The translations under genes were made by a program, and so were the position numbers. Of a stretch of 64,000 bases of DNA, positions 18,937 through 27,875 are shown piece by piece. Origin of the DNA: an uncultured Bacteroidales bacterium (GTDB lineage Bacteria; Bacteroidota; Bacteroidia; Bacteroidales; Porphyromonadaceae). The DNA lies in contig CAMYPM010000001.1 in NCBI GenBank assembly GCA_947290775.1, forward strand, positions 62,001 through 126,000, in the 5' to 3' direction. Each line of letters starts with the position of its first letter. The first letter of the stretch is position 1. Below the pieces are notes generated by a model. It was not told where the DNA came from. It did not search any database and saw only the letters and a program-made list of their open reading frames with translations.

Positions 18937-20253
18937 ATGATGCATCAGAAAACGCATAGCACAACGAATTACCTGAAGCCCTTCATCTTTATGGTGACCC
19001 TTATGGCGCTTATTGGCTTCATTACTTCGCTCAACCAGCAGTTTCAAGCCCCTTTGAAGAGTACTTTTCTGATAGGAGCCACAGGTTACGAAAATTCTCT
19101 TTCGACGATGCTTAACTTTGCTTTCTTCGTCGCCTATTTAGTAATTGGACCTTTTGCCTCCTCCTATTTGAATAGGCAGGGTTACCGCGCTGCACTACTC
19201 AAAGGAATACGCTTTGTGATGTATGCCATGATCCTATTCCTACTATCTGCCTTGCTCTTTGAGTTTGCGAAAAGCGGAAGGTATATCAGTGAGACCGTGA
19301 ATCAAATCCCAATCGGCTCCATCACACTACCCCTGAGTTTCTTTGTTTTCCTTGCAGGGAGCTTTGTATCGGGTGCCGGACTTACTTTCTTGCAGTCCAG
19401 TGTAAATCCCTATTTAGTCATTTGTGAAGTGCGCGGTACTACAGGGGTAACGCGACAGAATATTGGGGGAACGGGTAATTCCTTGATGACGACTCTTGCA
19501 CCGCTCTTTGTAGCCTATGTGGTCTTCGGTGGTAAGCATACCGATGCAATGCAGATAGCTGATATGATCATCCCCTTTGCGGTGCTGGTTGTCCTAATGG
19601 CTCTTCTTTGGTGGGGCGTAGGTACAGTACATCTCCCTGAACTGGAAGAAACACGACATGACGAACAGAACATAAAAGCCGGCACTCTACTGGGCAACTT
19701 CCCACACCTTACCTTTGGTATCCTGGGGTTGTTCGTATATGTGGGTTGTGAGGTATGTATCGGCAGTAATATTATACATTACGCCACAGGAGACTTGGGT
19801 GTCTTGTACCAAACTGCTGTTTTGTGGAGTACGCTCTACTGGCTTGGCATGCTCATTGCGCGATTCTTATCCAGTTTCCTTTCTATGGTGAAAGCCGAAA
19901 CTCAGCTATTCATTGCTGCGCTAGCGGCTTTACTGCTGGTAATCCTCTCCATGGTGCTCAAAGATGCCCGCTTCCTCATTGCCGTAGGACTATTCCACTC
20001 AGTAATGTGGGGAGCTGTGTATGCATTGGCATTAGAAGGATTGGGAAAATATGCCGCGCAGGGCTCCGGATTCCTTTTAATGGGCGTCGTAGGAGGTGCC
20101 GTATTGCCTTTCTTACAAGGTATTTGGGCGGATGCAGCCGGTTCGTGGGGGATGACGTGGATTATTTTAATTGTGGGAGAAGCCTATCTGCTCTTTTATG
20201 CCGTTGCTGCCCCGAAGTGGATCCGTCGTACCATAGAACGCTCGTTTAATTAG
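18937..20253 (+). CDS. FucP/GluP-type MFS sugar permease
   Basis: A 438-residue protein with about 12 transmembrane helices. The first helix carries FMVTLMALIGFITSLNQQF, matching the fucose/glucose-galactose:H+ symporter subfamily, and SVNPYLVICEVRG near residue 160 is also typical. Start at ATG 18937; a longer frame from a TTG at 18913 would begin inside the promoter motif. The substrate could be fucose, glucose, galactose or an amino sugar. No catabolic genes are adjacent. Confidence 0.87.
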   Translation: MMHQKTHSTTNYLKPFIFMVTLMALIGFITSLNQQFQAPLKSTFLIGATGYENSLSTMLNFAFFVAYLVIGPFASSYLNRQGYRAALLKGIRFVMYAMILFLLSALLFEFAKSGRYISETVNQIPIGSITLPLSFFVFLAGSFVSGAGLTFLQSSVNPYLVICEVRGTTGVTRQNIGGTGNSLMTTLAPLFVAYVVFGGKHTDAMQIADMIIPFAVLVVLMALLWWGVGTVHLPELEETRHDEQNIKAGTLLGNFPHLTFGILGLFVYVGCEVCIGSNIIHYATGDLGVLYQTAVLWSTLYWLGMLIARFLSSFLSMVKAETQLFIAALAALLLVILSMVLKDARFLIAVGLFHSVMWGAVYALALEGLGKYAAQGSGFLLMGVVGGAVLPFLQGIWADAAGSWGMTWIILIVGEAYLLFYAVAAPKWIRRTIERSFN

Positions 20254-20305
20254 CCCTATAGGGGGAAAGCCGATTCATATACTGAGAAGCTTTTTTCGTA
20301 AAGAT

Positions 20306-20339
20306 AAGAGCCTACCCTCTGTGAGGAGAGCAGGCTCTT
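20306..20339 (+). terminator. Hairpin after the sugar permease gene
   Basis: AAGAGCCT at 20306-20313 pairs with AGGCTCTT at 20332-20339, about 50 bp past the stop. The following T-run is weak (GCTGTTT). The 443-bp spacer to the tRNA also holds element C and the tRNA terminator. Confidence 0.55.
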
Positions 20340-20398
20340 GCTGTTTCGTTGAGCTACACTATTGGCTTTTTGTGGAAGCACCTTATCACCCGACCCAA

Positions 20399-20486
20399 AA
20401 AAGATCCTAATCTATTGGGTAAAAGGTTCTGATGTTTCAAATGAAAGGTTCTGATGTTTCGTTTCATAGATCAGTACCTTTTTATG
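20399..20486. repeat. 88-bp intergenic element C (4 x 22 bp)
   Basis: Units start at 20399, 20421, 20443 and 20465. Units 1-3 are forward and unit 4 is reverse. Units 2 and 3 share the 17-base core AAAGGTTCTGATGTTTC exactly. The element sits between the convergent permease and tRNA-Cys genes. Confidence 0.92.
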
Positions 20487-20627
20487 TCCCGGGGGTACAC
20501 ATTGTTTCCCGCTCCTCATTCTTTCACACAGCTTCATAGATCAGGTGCCCTCTATGCGCCTATTCGCTTGGGATTGTCAATAGGTAAGCCGCCCTACGCT
20601 ACAAGAGTACTCCGCAAAAGAGGGTAT

Positions 20628-20663
20628 AAAAAAAGAGCAGTTTCTCTTGGGAAAACTACTCTT
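20628..20663 (-). terminator. Terminator of tRNA-Cys
   Basis: On the minus strand a stem of about 10 bp (AGTAGTTTTC with GAAACTGCT, with wobble) is followed by CTTTTTTTA. It begins 34 bp downstream of the mature tRNA end. Confidence 0.65.
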
Positions 20664-20696
20664 ACTTACTAAAGTAATCACATCAATTATGACAAG

Positions 20697-20767
20697 AGGT
20701 ACGTGGCGGAATCGAACCGCCGTACACGGTTTTGCAGACCGTTGCCTAACCACTCGGCCAACGTACC
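20697..20767 (-). tRNA. tRNA-Cys (GCA)
   Basis: The minus strand folds into a full cloverleaf of 71 nt. The acceptor stem is GGTACGT with ACGTACC, the D-arm contains GAGTGGTTAGGC, the anticodon arm is CGGTCTGCAAAACCG with anticodon GCA, and the T-arm is GGCGGTTCGATTCCGCC. CCA is not encoded. The single long-spaced terminator suggests it is transcribed alone. Confidence 0.96.
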
Positions 20768-20858
20768 ATTCACATCGGGTAGTTACTTTGCAGCAACTTC
20801 AACCCTTAATGGTTCTACAAAGGTAACTACTTCTTGCGATATGACAAACTTTTCGCCG

Positions 20859-22535
20859 CTAAAAGAAGAGCAAGATCATAATCTGAGCAGTTATGATTCG
20901 GGCAAACATACTCAAAGGGTACACCGTAGCATAAGCTATATTATGGCTATCGTCCTTCACTTTTCCCTCAAGGAAGTCAAGCACCATGGGATTAGCCATA
21001 GCCCCACATAGCATTCCACAGGTTTCCCCGTAGCTCTTTTTCATCCATTTCTGAGTGACAAAGCCTACGATCACGACCGGTAGTAGTGTAATAATGAAGC
21101 CCAATAGCACCCATAAGGGACCATTACCATGCAGAAGTGTCTCAAGGAAGTTGCCTCCACTGGCAAGACCTAAGCAACAGAGATACAGAATGATCCCAAA
21201 CTGCCGAATAAAAAGACTGGCACTATTGGTGATATAAGTCATCAGTCTGAAGCGGGGTCCATAGGCACCCATCAAAATACCCACTATAATTGGGCCACCG
21301 GCTAAGCCGAGTTTGATCGGAAAGCTAATCCCCGGTATCATAATAGGGATAAGCCCCACGACACAACCCAAGAGTAACCCTACAAAGAGGCTCAACAGAT
21401 TGGGGGCATCCAATAGATTTACCTCATTACCGATCAGCTGCTCCGCCTGCTCCACAGCAGACTTGCTGCCCACAACTACCATGCGGTCTCCCAGCTGCAC
21501 ATGTAGGTCCGGCGTGGCTAATAGCTCTATACCGGCACGATCGACACGTGTTACGTTGACACCATACAGGGAGCGAAGCTTCATATGCCCTAAGCGTTCC
21601 CCGTTAAGCTCCTTATTAGTGATTACAATTCGCTTGGAGATAAGATCCTTATCAATGGCATTCCAGTCGATACCCTCTCTGTTCCAATCCGCTTGATTAC
21701 GATGTCCAAAGAGAAGCTCCAAGGAACGCACACGCTCTTCATCAGATATAACCAGCACACGATCTCCCTCGTGCAGCACAGTCTCAGAGGTGGGTATCGC
21801 CACAGTCCCCCCATGCCACAGACGAGTAACCACAAAAGTAAACTCACTCTCCTTAGCCACCTGGGCAATATTCATTCCGAAAATGCTTGGATTCGCTATC
21901 GTGTACTCGGAAAGAAACGTAACATGATGTTGTGCTTCGCGTTGCTTTTTCTTTGGTTTGGGGAGGAGATCCAGTACAATCATCGCAATAATCATCCCAA
22001 TAACCCCCAGTGGATAGGTTACAGCACAAGCAAGTGCCATATCAGATTGCACGAGCGTTGTGTTGGGATCTATACCGGCAACGGTAGATTGTGCTGCGGC
22101 TAACATTGGCGTATTAGTGACGGCTCCACTCATTATACCGACCATCTCTGTGATCGGAAGCCCTACAAGGAAGTGAAAGAGCCAGCAAAAGACTAAGGAA
22201 ACAGCGACCAAGAGCAGGCCCATTAGGTTGTCCTGTATGCCCCCACTCCGTAGAGAGGGGAAGAAAGAGGGACCTACCTGTACACCCAAAGCATAGATAA
22301 AGAGCACTAATCCAAAGTTTTGCGCAAAGAGAAGGGACTGCTTGTCTACCTCCACGCCTAAGTTTGCCACTGCTATACCGGCAAAAAAGACAAAAGTAAC
22401 CCCTAAAGAGAATTTGCCCATCGGGATCTTTGTGAGCAGCAACCCAATGGCGCAAACAAAGAAAATAATGATGATCGTCTGGGTAACAGAGGTAACCAGA
22501 AACACCTCGCGAAACCAATCTACGAATGAGGTCAT
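20859..22535 (-). CDS. YidE/AspT-family transporter with two RCK_C domains
   Basis: A 558-residue inner-membrane protein. About five or six helices at each end (residues 15-190 and 380-555) flank a cytoplasmic pair of TrkA-C/RCK_C domains (about 205-370, e.g. TSETVLHEGDRVLVIS and ATPDLHVQLGDRMVVVG). Glycine-rich motifs such as GAVTNTPMLAAAQS and GAMANPMVLDFLEGK recur in both membrane halves, as in aspartate:alanine exchangers. Substrate unknown; an exchanger of small dicarboxylate or amino acids is inferred from the family. Monocistronic. Confidence 0.87.
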   Translation of the reverse strand: MTSFVDWFREVFLVTSVTQTIIIIFFVCAIGLLLTKIPMGKFSLGVTFVFFAGIAVANLGVEVDKQSLLFAQNFGLVLFIYALGVQVGPSFFPSLRSGGIQDNLMGLLLVAVSLVFCWLFHFLVGLPITEMVGIMSGAVTNTPMLAAAQSTVAGIDPNTTLVQSDMALACAVTYPLGVIGMIIAMIVLDLLPKPKKKQREAQHHVTFLSEYTIANPSIFGMNIAQVAKESEFTFVVTRLWHGGTVAIPTSETVLHEGDRVLVISDEERVRSLELLFGHRNQADWNREGIDWNAIDKDLISKRIVITNKELNGERLGHMKLRSLYGVNVTRVDRAGIELLATPDLHVQLGDRMVVVGSKSAVEQAEQLIGNEVNLLDAPNLLSLFVGLLLGCVVGLIPIMIPGISFPIKLGLAGGPIIVGILMGAYGPRFRLMTYITNSASLFIRQFGIILYLCCLGLASGGNFLETLLHGNGPLWVLLGFIITLLPVVIVGFVTQKWMKKSYGETCGMLCGAMANPMVLDFLEGKVKDDSHNIAYATVYPLSMFARIITAQIMILLFF

Positions 22536-22655
22536 ATATACGTATATCTTCTACTTAACGTCAGCTTTCGACTAACATAACTAACACTGAATGGTAGCCT
22601 TGTCTATTTTTCACAGGACACTATACCCATCGCACAATCTATAGGCCGTAATGCC

Positions 22656-22699
22656 AAAAAGAGGGTAACTGCAGCCCATTCAAGCAACAGTTACCCCTC
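22656..22699 (-). terminator. Terminator of the rpsF-rpsR-rplI operon
   Basis: GAGGGTAACTG at 22661-22671 pairs with CAGTTACCCCTC at 22688-22699. On the minus strand the stem is followed by CTTTTTGG. It sits 24 bp after the rplI stop and is a classic intrinsic terminator. Confidence 0.85.
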
Positions 22700-22722
22700 A
22701 TAGAGTTACCTTACAATCTGAT

Positions 22723-23286
22723 TTATTCTTCCGTAGTGGGAGCTTCTTCAGTGGTTGCTTCGGGTTGTTCTACTTCTTCAGCTACGGGAGCAGCGGGCTC
22801 TTCAGCCTTCTTCTCTTCAGGTTTTAGCTCAAGCTCTGCGTAATTTTCACTGAATACAGAGAAAGGTATGTCCACATGTACTTCCTTGTGCAAACGTACC
22901 TGGCAAGAGTATTCGCCCACTTCCTTTATCGGACTCTTTAAGTAGATAATACGGCGATCTACATCAAAGCCCTGCTTCTGCAGCTCTTCGGCTATCTGAA
23001 TACCCGTAACGGAGCCGAAAATAACTCCAAACTTACTGGTCTTAGCTGCAATCTTGAGTGTTACACCATTCAATTTAGCAGCCTTTTCTTCCGCTTCCTT
23101 CTTGATGGCAGCGAGCTTATGCTGACGTTGCTTGAGCTCTTCTGCCAAGACTTTCTTTGCAGAAGGGGTAGCGATAACAGCTAATCCCTGGGGGATCAGA
23201 TAGTTACGTCCATAACCGTCTTTTACGGTTACTATATCATTTTTGTACCCCAAGTTGAGTACATCTTCTTTCAATATAACTTCCAT
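22723..23286 (-). CDS. rplI: 50S ribosomal protein L9 with acidic C-terminal tail
   Basis: A 187-residue protein. Residues 1-148 are standard L9, starting MEVILKEDVLNLGYKNDIVTV and including GYGRNYLIPQGLA. L9 is normally near 150 residues. The last 35 or so residues are a low-complexity tail rich in Glu, Ala, Pro and Thr (KPEEKKAEEPAAPVAEEVE). L9 binds 23S rRNA and limits frameshifting. It is the third gene of the operon, 24 bp after rpsR. Confidence 0.95.
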   Translation of the reverse strand: MEVILKEDVLNLGYKNDIVTVKDGYGRNYLIPQGLAVIATPSAKKVLAEELKQRQHKLAAIKKEAEEKAAKLNGVTLKIAAKTSKFGVIFGSVTGIQIAEELQKQGFDVDRRIIYLKSPIKEVGEYSCQVRLHKEVHVDIPFSVFSENYAELELKPEEKKAEEPAAPVAEEVEQPEATTEEAPTTEE

Positions 23287-23310
23287 AATAGCGCTTTTCT
23301 CCTTTTCTGC

Positions 23311-23598
23311 TTATTTCATTAAGTCGGTTACGAAGGGTAAGAGTGCTATGTGACGTGCTCTCTTCACAGCGCGTGCCACACGACGCTGAAACTTCAAAGA
23401 AGTACCCGTTATACGACGAGGCAGAATACGCCCCTGCTCATTGAGGAACTTCTTTAAGAACTCCGGATCCTTATAGTCTACGTATTTGATTCCTGACTTC
23501 TTAAAACGGCAATACTTTTTCTTCTGTCTTTCAAGAGCCTGTGGGGTGAGGTAACGGGGGTTACCTTTTCTTCTACTGTTTTTCTTTAATGCCGGCAT
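23311..23598 (-). CDS. rpsR: 30S ribosomal protein S18
   Basis: A 95-residue basic protein. The core [38 protein letters not shown] and the end [15 protein letters not shown] are standard for S18, a partner of S6 on the 30S platform. A short basic N-terminal extension ([20 protein letters not shown]) is present, as often in Bacteroidota. Only 5 bp separate it from rpsF. Confidence 0.96.
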   Translation of the reverse strand: MPALKKNSRRKGNPRYLTPQALERQKKKYCRFKKSGIKYVDYKDPEFLKKFLNEQGRILPRRITGTSLKFQRRVARAVKRARHIALLPFVTDLMK

Positions 23599-23603
23599 AA
23601 TCT

Positions 23604-23954
23604 TTAGTTGTTTGCTACTTCTTTCTGTTTCTTTAGATTTCTACGCTTTGCTGCATATGCTGCGGCAAACTTGTCTTGTTTGACAACAATAAACCGCATC
23701 ACGCGTTCGTCACGACGATAGTTGATTTCTAACGTCTTGATCACGCTCGGTTCAGCGTCAAACTCTACAAAATAGTAAAAGCCGGTAGTTTTTTTCTCAA
23801 TTGGATAGGCCAACATCTTGAGCCCCCAATTCTCCTCGTTCACTATAGTAGCGCCCTCTTGCTTGAGAAGACCAGTGAACTTTTCTACCGTTTCCTTCAT
23901 CTGATCATCAGATAAAACGGGAGTAAGGATGAAAACGGTTTCGTAATGGTTCAT
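23604..23954 (-). CDS. rpsF: 30S ribosomal protein S6
   Basis: A 116-residue protein. It begins [21 protein letters not shown], and the internal [14 protein letters not shown] and [11 protein letters not shown] are S6 hallmarks. It is the first gene of rpsF-rpsR-rplI. No ssb gene lies in the operon, unlike enterobacteria. Confidence 0.96.
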   Translation of the reverse strand: MNHYETVFILTPVLSDDQMKETVEKFTGLLKQEGATIVNEENWGLKMLAYPIEKKTTGFYYFVEFDAEPSVIKTLEINYRRDERVMRFIVVKQDKFAAAYAAKRRNLKKQKEVANN

Positions 23955-23988
23955 ACGTTACTTTTATTTGGTTTTTATATATACTCGG

Positions 23989-23996
23989 CAAAGGTA
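23989..23996 (-). promoter_or_regulatory. -7 promoter element of the rpsF operon
   Basis: The minus strand reads TACCTTTG, 35 bp before the rpsF ATG. TTG at 24009-24011 (minus) is only 12 bp away, so the -33 element is unclear. Repeat element D ends less than 65 bp upstream of this site, as seen from the gene. Confidence 0.5.
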
Positions 23997-24057
23997 ATAC
24001 ATTTTCTTCAAATCGCACCTATGCCCTATTGTGATAAGGTGCTCCGCAGGGCATTTC

Positions 24058-24145
24058 AAAAGATCTGTATCTATTAGATAAAAGGTATAGATGTTTCATT
24101 TGAAAGGTTCTGATATTTTGTTTCAAAGATTAGTATCTTTTTTTA
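24058..24145. repeat. 88-bp intergenic element D (4 x 22 bp)
   Basis: Units start at 24058, 24080, 24102 and 24124. Three are forward (the third has AAAGGTTCTGATATTTTG) and the last is reverse (CAAAGATTAGTATCTTTT). It lies between two leftward genes, downstream of the flippase and just upstream of the rpsF promoter. Confidence 0.9.
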
Positions 24146-24186
24146 CGCTACTCTCGTGGGGTGTGCGCATGCACCGGAAAGCACTC

Positions 24187-25476
24187 CTATGCGTTCCTTA
24201 AGCTTCTGTCATGTCTTCGGGCAAAGCCCTTGAGAAAGAGCATATAAATCAACTGTTCACCGACCTGATAGAGGAAGAAAATGGCGATAAAAGCTTCGAA
24301 AGAAGCTGCTCTAAACCCGATGTAGATCACCGCTAAGCGTAGCGCCAGCATCACAAACTCAGCGTACATATTAGCCCGCTGTTTGCCGAAAATGTCGGGC
24401 AGTACATTAATAATAGCAACCACGAAGTTGGGGATTTTGGCGGGCATCATCCAGCGTATGATCATTGCGGAAGTTAACCATTTGGGACCCACCACCAGCC
24501 CAACGAGCCAATCCATGCCAAACCAAAGTGCGATGGCTAAGGGAGCTCCAATCAAAAATACATTCCACTGTAAGCGACGAATAAGACCGCCAATAGGTTT
24601 ATGCTCATTCACCGCTTTACTCATCCGCTGAAAATAGACGTTGCCAATAGCTCTATTCAGCACATTTAAGGGACGTGCACAGAGCATTACCGCCATGGTG
24701 AAGAACCCCACTTCCGCAATGGTAAAATGAATTGGTAAAAGCAGAACCACTATATCCGCGACCAATACATCTGTAAGCACTTGAATTACCCCAAAGCGAG
24801 GAAAATTACGCCATTTGCGCATCAAAAAACGCTCTGTACGACTAAAGCCAAACAAACCGCCTACAACGCTTTTCCACAAGCTAAAGAGCATCTTCCGACT
24901 CAATAGGAGAAGGGAGCTAAGCAGAGAAAGTAATGCGGAGAGTAACAAATAGAAAGCATGGGGAGCGCATAGACCGAGCAATACTTTCAGTAAATTGTTG
25001 CTAATTCCCTGCACGGCCTGTGCCCAAGCTAAGCGTCGAAATCTACGTTCTCGCAACACAAATAGCGTAAATGCCTCGTTACTTGCTTGCAATACTATGT
25101 ACAGCGGCATCAGGAGCACCATCCAAGAAAAAGGATTATACTGAGGAAGCAGGTACATACCCACAGCGAAAGGGAGTACCACGATAGCGATTAAAAGAAT
25201 GAGCTTTAGGGAAAGTACCAATAGGCGATGCGCTTCTCGTGGAGAGGCTGCTACCATTATTGCCTGTTCATACCGTCCGGATGCAGCAATAGCAATTAGC
25301 CCGCCCCACGTAAGGAACAGACCGAACTGCCCCATCATCTCTTCATCATAGAGACGACCTATAAAAATTAAAAGAAGGAGTGCCACCAACTGAACGGCAG
25401 CACCCGAGGAGATCAGTTGGAGACTATCTCGGGCTATACTCTCATTTTCAGAAGATACGGCTTTTTTCCGTAGCAC
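24187..25476 (-). CDS. Wzx-like polysaccharide/oligosaccharide flippase
   Basis: A 429-residue polytopic membrane protein with about 12 helices. It belongs to the polysaccharide biosynthesis/MOP group: an N-terminal amphipathic stretch, then QLISSGAAVQLVALLLLIFIGRLYDEEMMGQFGLF, a standard opening for O-antigen flippases. Inferred role: moving lipid-linked sugar units across the inner membrane. It is last in a five-gene leftward operon and has no glycosyltransferase neighbours, so its cargo is uncertain. Confidence 0.78.
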   Translation of the reverse strand: MLRKKAVSSENESIARDSLQLISSGAAVQLVALLLLIFIGRLYDEEMMGQFGLFLTWGGLIAIAASGRYEQAIMVAASPREAHRLLVLSLKLILLIAIVVLPFAVGMYLLPQYNPFSWMVLLMPLYIVLQASNEAFTLFVLRERRFRRLAWAQAVQGISNNLLKVLLGLCAPHAFYLLLSALLSLLSSLLLLSRKMLFSLWKSVVGGLFGFSRTERFLMRKWRNFPRFGVIQVLTDVLVADIVVLLLPIHFTIAEVGFFTMAVMLCARPLNVLNRAIGNVYFQRMSKAVNEHKPIGGLIRRLQWNVFLIGAPLAIALWFGMDWLVGLVVGPKWLTSAMIIRWMMPAKIPNFVVAIINVLPDIFGKQRANMYAEFVMLALRLAVIYIGFRAASFEAFIAIFFLYQVGEQLIYMLFLKGFARRHDRSLRNA

Positions 25477-25484
25477 CTCAAATT

Positions 25485-26342
25485 CTATCGAAGCGTTAGT
25501 TCTCTTCCCGTAAAGCGACCTGTTTCAAACCCGCTCAAGAAGGCCTCCATACGCTGTCGGGATGTACCATGCGTAAATGTCTCAGGCACGGCATAACCCC
25601 TTGCCTGCTTTTGCAGGGTATCATCGCCTATTGCCTCAGCTGCCCGCAAAGCTTCCTCTACGTCGCCGGGCTCAATGGCTATAATCCCCAAGCGCTGTGC
25701 TTGATGCGCCCATACACCGGCTAAATAATCGGCATTAAGCTCCATTTGCACGCTGTAACGATTGAACTCCGTTTCAGAGAGACTGCGGCGCAATTCATTG
25801 AGTGTTTCACTCAGCCCCAGTAGGTTTTGCACGTGATGCCCCACTTCGTGTGCAGTCACATAGGCCATTGCTAAGTCACCCGGAGCCTTGAAACGCTGTG
25901 CCAGTTCGTGAAAGAAATTCATATCGATGTACACCTTCTCGTCTGCCGGACAATAGAAAGGTCCCACTTGAGCCGTAGCACCTCCACAAGCACTCTGCAC
26001 TTCATCGGTAAATGCCACTAAGGTAGGCATCCGATAATCTTGGGATAGATTTTCGCGGAAGAGCGTGCGCCATACATCATTACAGCTATTAAAAACCAAT
26101 AGAGTAAAGTCTTTTAGCTCTTCATTCTCATGCTGACGTGCAGGATCTACTACTTCCTCGCCTGTTCCCTCTATGCCGCCAATCACATTATTGAGCTGGG
26201 AGGGATTAATGCCGAGAAAAAGTCCCAGCACGATTACCACGATTCCCCCGATACCGCCCCCTAAAAGGGCGCCTCGCCGCCGACCTCTTCCTCGACGGTC
26301 TTCAAAGTTTGAGGTACTACGATTAGGATTGAGCCATTTCAT
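25485..26342 (-). CDS. Neutral zinc metallopeptidase (YpfJ/KPN_02809 family)
   Basis: A 285-residue protein. A basic N-terminus (RRGRGRRRG) precedes one transmembrane helix (about 27-47, GGGIGGIVVIVLGLFLGI), then an extracytoplasmic domain. The zinc-binding HExxH is in VTAHEVGHHVQNLLG near 165, followed by LNADYLAGVWAH, which supplies a further acidic ligand. The conserved FYCPADEKVYID segment is also there. The physiological substrate of the family is not known. It lies 8 bp before the flippase and 3 bp after the LipB fusion gene. Confidence 0.9.
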   Translation of the reverse strand: MKWLNPNRSTSNFEDRRGRGRRRGALLGGGIGGIVVIVLGLFLGINPSQLNNVIGGIEGTGEEVVDPARQHENEELKDFTLLVFNSCNDVWRTLFRENLSQDYRMPTLVAFTDEVQSACGGATAQVGPFYCPADEKVYIDMNFFHELAQRFKAPGDLAMAYVTAHEVGHHVQNLLGLSETLNELRRSLSETEFNRYSVQMELNADYLAGVWAHQAQRLGIIAIEPGDVEEALRAAEAIGDDTLQKQARGYAVPETFTHGTSRQRMEAFLSGFETGRFTGRELTLR

Positions 26343-26345
26343 GAT

Positions 26346-27860
26346 CTATTTGCTGCTTGTGGCCATTAGGGCTTGTGAAAAATGCCTTCTAAAAGCCTCC
26401 TCCAACTGTAGTTCAACGAGCTCCATAGAGGTGGGTACGTGCATTTCCCGCTCTATTGATGTAACGCCCTTATCGGTAAATCCACACGGATTAATCCAGT
26501 GGAAGTACTCCATATCTGTAAAAACATTAAGTGCTATGCCATGCATGGTTATATAACGGGAAGAGTATACCCCTATGGCACATATCTTACGTGCCGATGG
26601 CTTACCCACATCAATCCATACCCCGGTAGCACCTTTCATCCGTTCACCGCGTATGCTATTGACAAATAAAGTATCAATCACACACTGCTCTAAAGTATAA
26701 ATGTACTCCTTGATACCCATGTTAAACTGGGTAAGATCAAAGATAGGATAGGCTGTAATCTGCCCCGGTCCATGGTAGGTTATATCCCCTCCTCGCTCTA
26801 TGCGAATTAGCTCTATACCTGCCTTATCCAAACGTTCTTGCGGGATTAAGAGATTTGATTCGTGACCATGTTTGCCTAAAGTAAAGACAGGGTCATGCTC
26901 GCAGAAGAGTAAGTGATTCATCGGGTTGCGCCCTTCACTCTTCGCTTTGAGCGCACTATCAAAGAGTTGCTTCTGATAGGTATAGGCCTCATGATAAGGA
27001 ATGCGTCCCATATTGTGGAACTCATAGGGAGTGACGGCACCGAGTGCTCTGTGAGACGTCGGACACTCCCGGAAAGAGCCATCGGGCAACCGCTTTAGGG
27101 TAAGTCCATCATAAGAGGGTGCAATGCCTTCGGGTAGTCGCTTTTGTAGCTCTGTATAGATAGGCGCATGATGAGAAAGGTGAATAATGTAGGTTTGCTT
27201 AGCACTAAGCTGCTTGGCCATCGCTACAGCCTGCTCAATCGTTTGATGTGATCCGTGCGGTTTGGTGTATCGCAGTGCGTTTACAAATAGGAGCTTAGGG
27301 TTATTGGCTTTGGCCAACTCATTGGGATCAGTCGTCTTTACGTCCGTAAAGAATACAAAGTCCTCTATTCTAAAGCCCTGAATGGGTAGCTTACCATGCT
27401 TTACTTGAATGGGCAATACCCTTAACCCCTCCACTTGGAAAGGGTCTTCACCGATGGGGATAAGCTCCAAACGAGGAGTCCCCGGATAGGGATGCGCCCC
27501 AAAATAGTAATGTAATCGATACTTCACAGCCTCAATCACACGTGCCGAAGCATAGATTTTAATGGAGTTACGCCAAGCTATCGTACGGAGATCGTCTAAG
27601 CCTCCAATGTGATCATAATGCTCATGCGTCAGTATGATGGCGTCTATGCGGTCTATTCCTGCTTTAATTGCCTGCTCTCTGAAGTCCGGTCCACAATCGA
27701 TGAGGATGCGTTTATCCTCATCTGTAGTAAGGAGCAAGGCGGTACGTGTACGCTTATCGCGTGGGTCTCTACTTAAGCAAGTAGCACAATAGCAACCCAC
27801 CTCAGGAACCCCTGTACTGGTTCCCGATCCCATTAGCATGATTTCACGTATTGCCGCCAT
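26346..27860 (-). CDS. lipB: Metallo-beta-lactamase-fold hydrolase fused to octanoyltransferase LipB
   Basis: A single 504-residue frame with two domains. Residues about 1-255 are an MBL-fold hydrolase of the PhnP/RNase Z-like type, with ILTHEHYDHIGGLDDLR, ILIDCGPDFR and the later IHLSHHAP. Residues about 272-495 are LipB, with ERGGDITYHGPGQITAYPI, the catalytic Lys in KICAIGV and the catalytic Cys in WINPCGFTDKGVTSIE (near 457). LipB moves octanoyl groups from acyl carrier protein to lipoate-dependent enzymes. The two halves have no stop or frameshift between them. Whether they are clipped apart or act as one enzyme cannot be told from sequence. Central gene of the SPOR-murB operon. Confidence 0.9.
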   Translation of the reverse strand: MAAIREIMLMGSGTSTGVPEVGCYCATCLSRDPRDKRTRTALLLTTDEDKRILIDCGPDFREQAIKAGIDRIDAIILTHEHYDHIGGLDDLRTIAWRNSIKIYASARVIEAVKYRLHYYFGAHPYPGTPRLELIPIGEDPFQVEGLRVLPIQVKHGKLPIQGFRIEDFVFFTDVKTTDPNELAKANNPKLLFVNALRYTKPHGSHQTIEQAVAMAKQLSAKQTYIIHLSHHAPIYTELQKRLPEGIAPSYDGLTLKRLPDGSFRECPTSHRALGAVTPYEFHNMGRIPYHEAYTYQKQLFDSALKAKSEGRNPMNHLLFCEHDPVFTLGKHGHESNLLIPQERLDKAGIELIRIERGGDITYHGPGQITAYPIFDLTQFNMGIKEYIYTLEQCVIDTLFVNSIRGERMKGATGVWIDVGKPSARKICAIGVYSSRYITMHGIALNVFTDMEYFHWINPCGFTDKGVTSIEREMHVPTSMELVELQLEEAFRRHFSQALMATSSK

Positions 27861-27875
27861 AAAGCTTAGAGTTTA

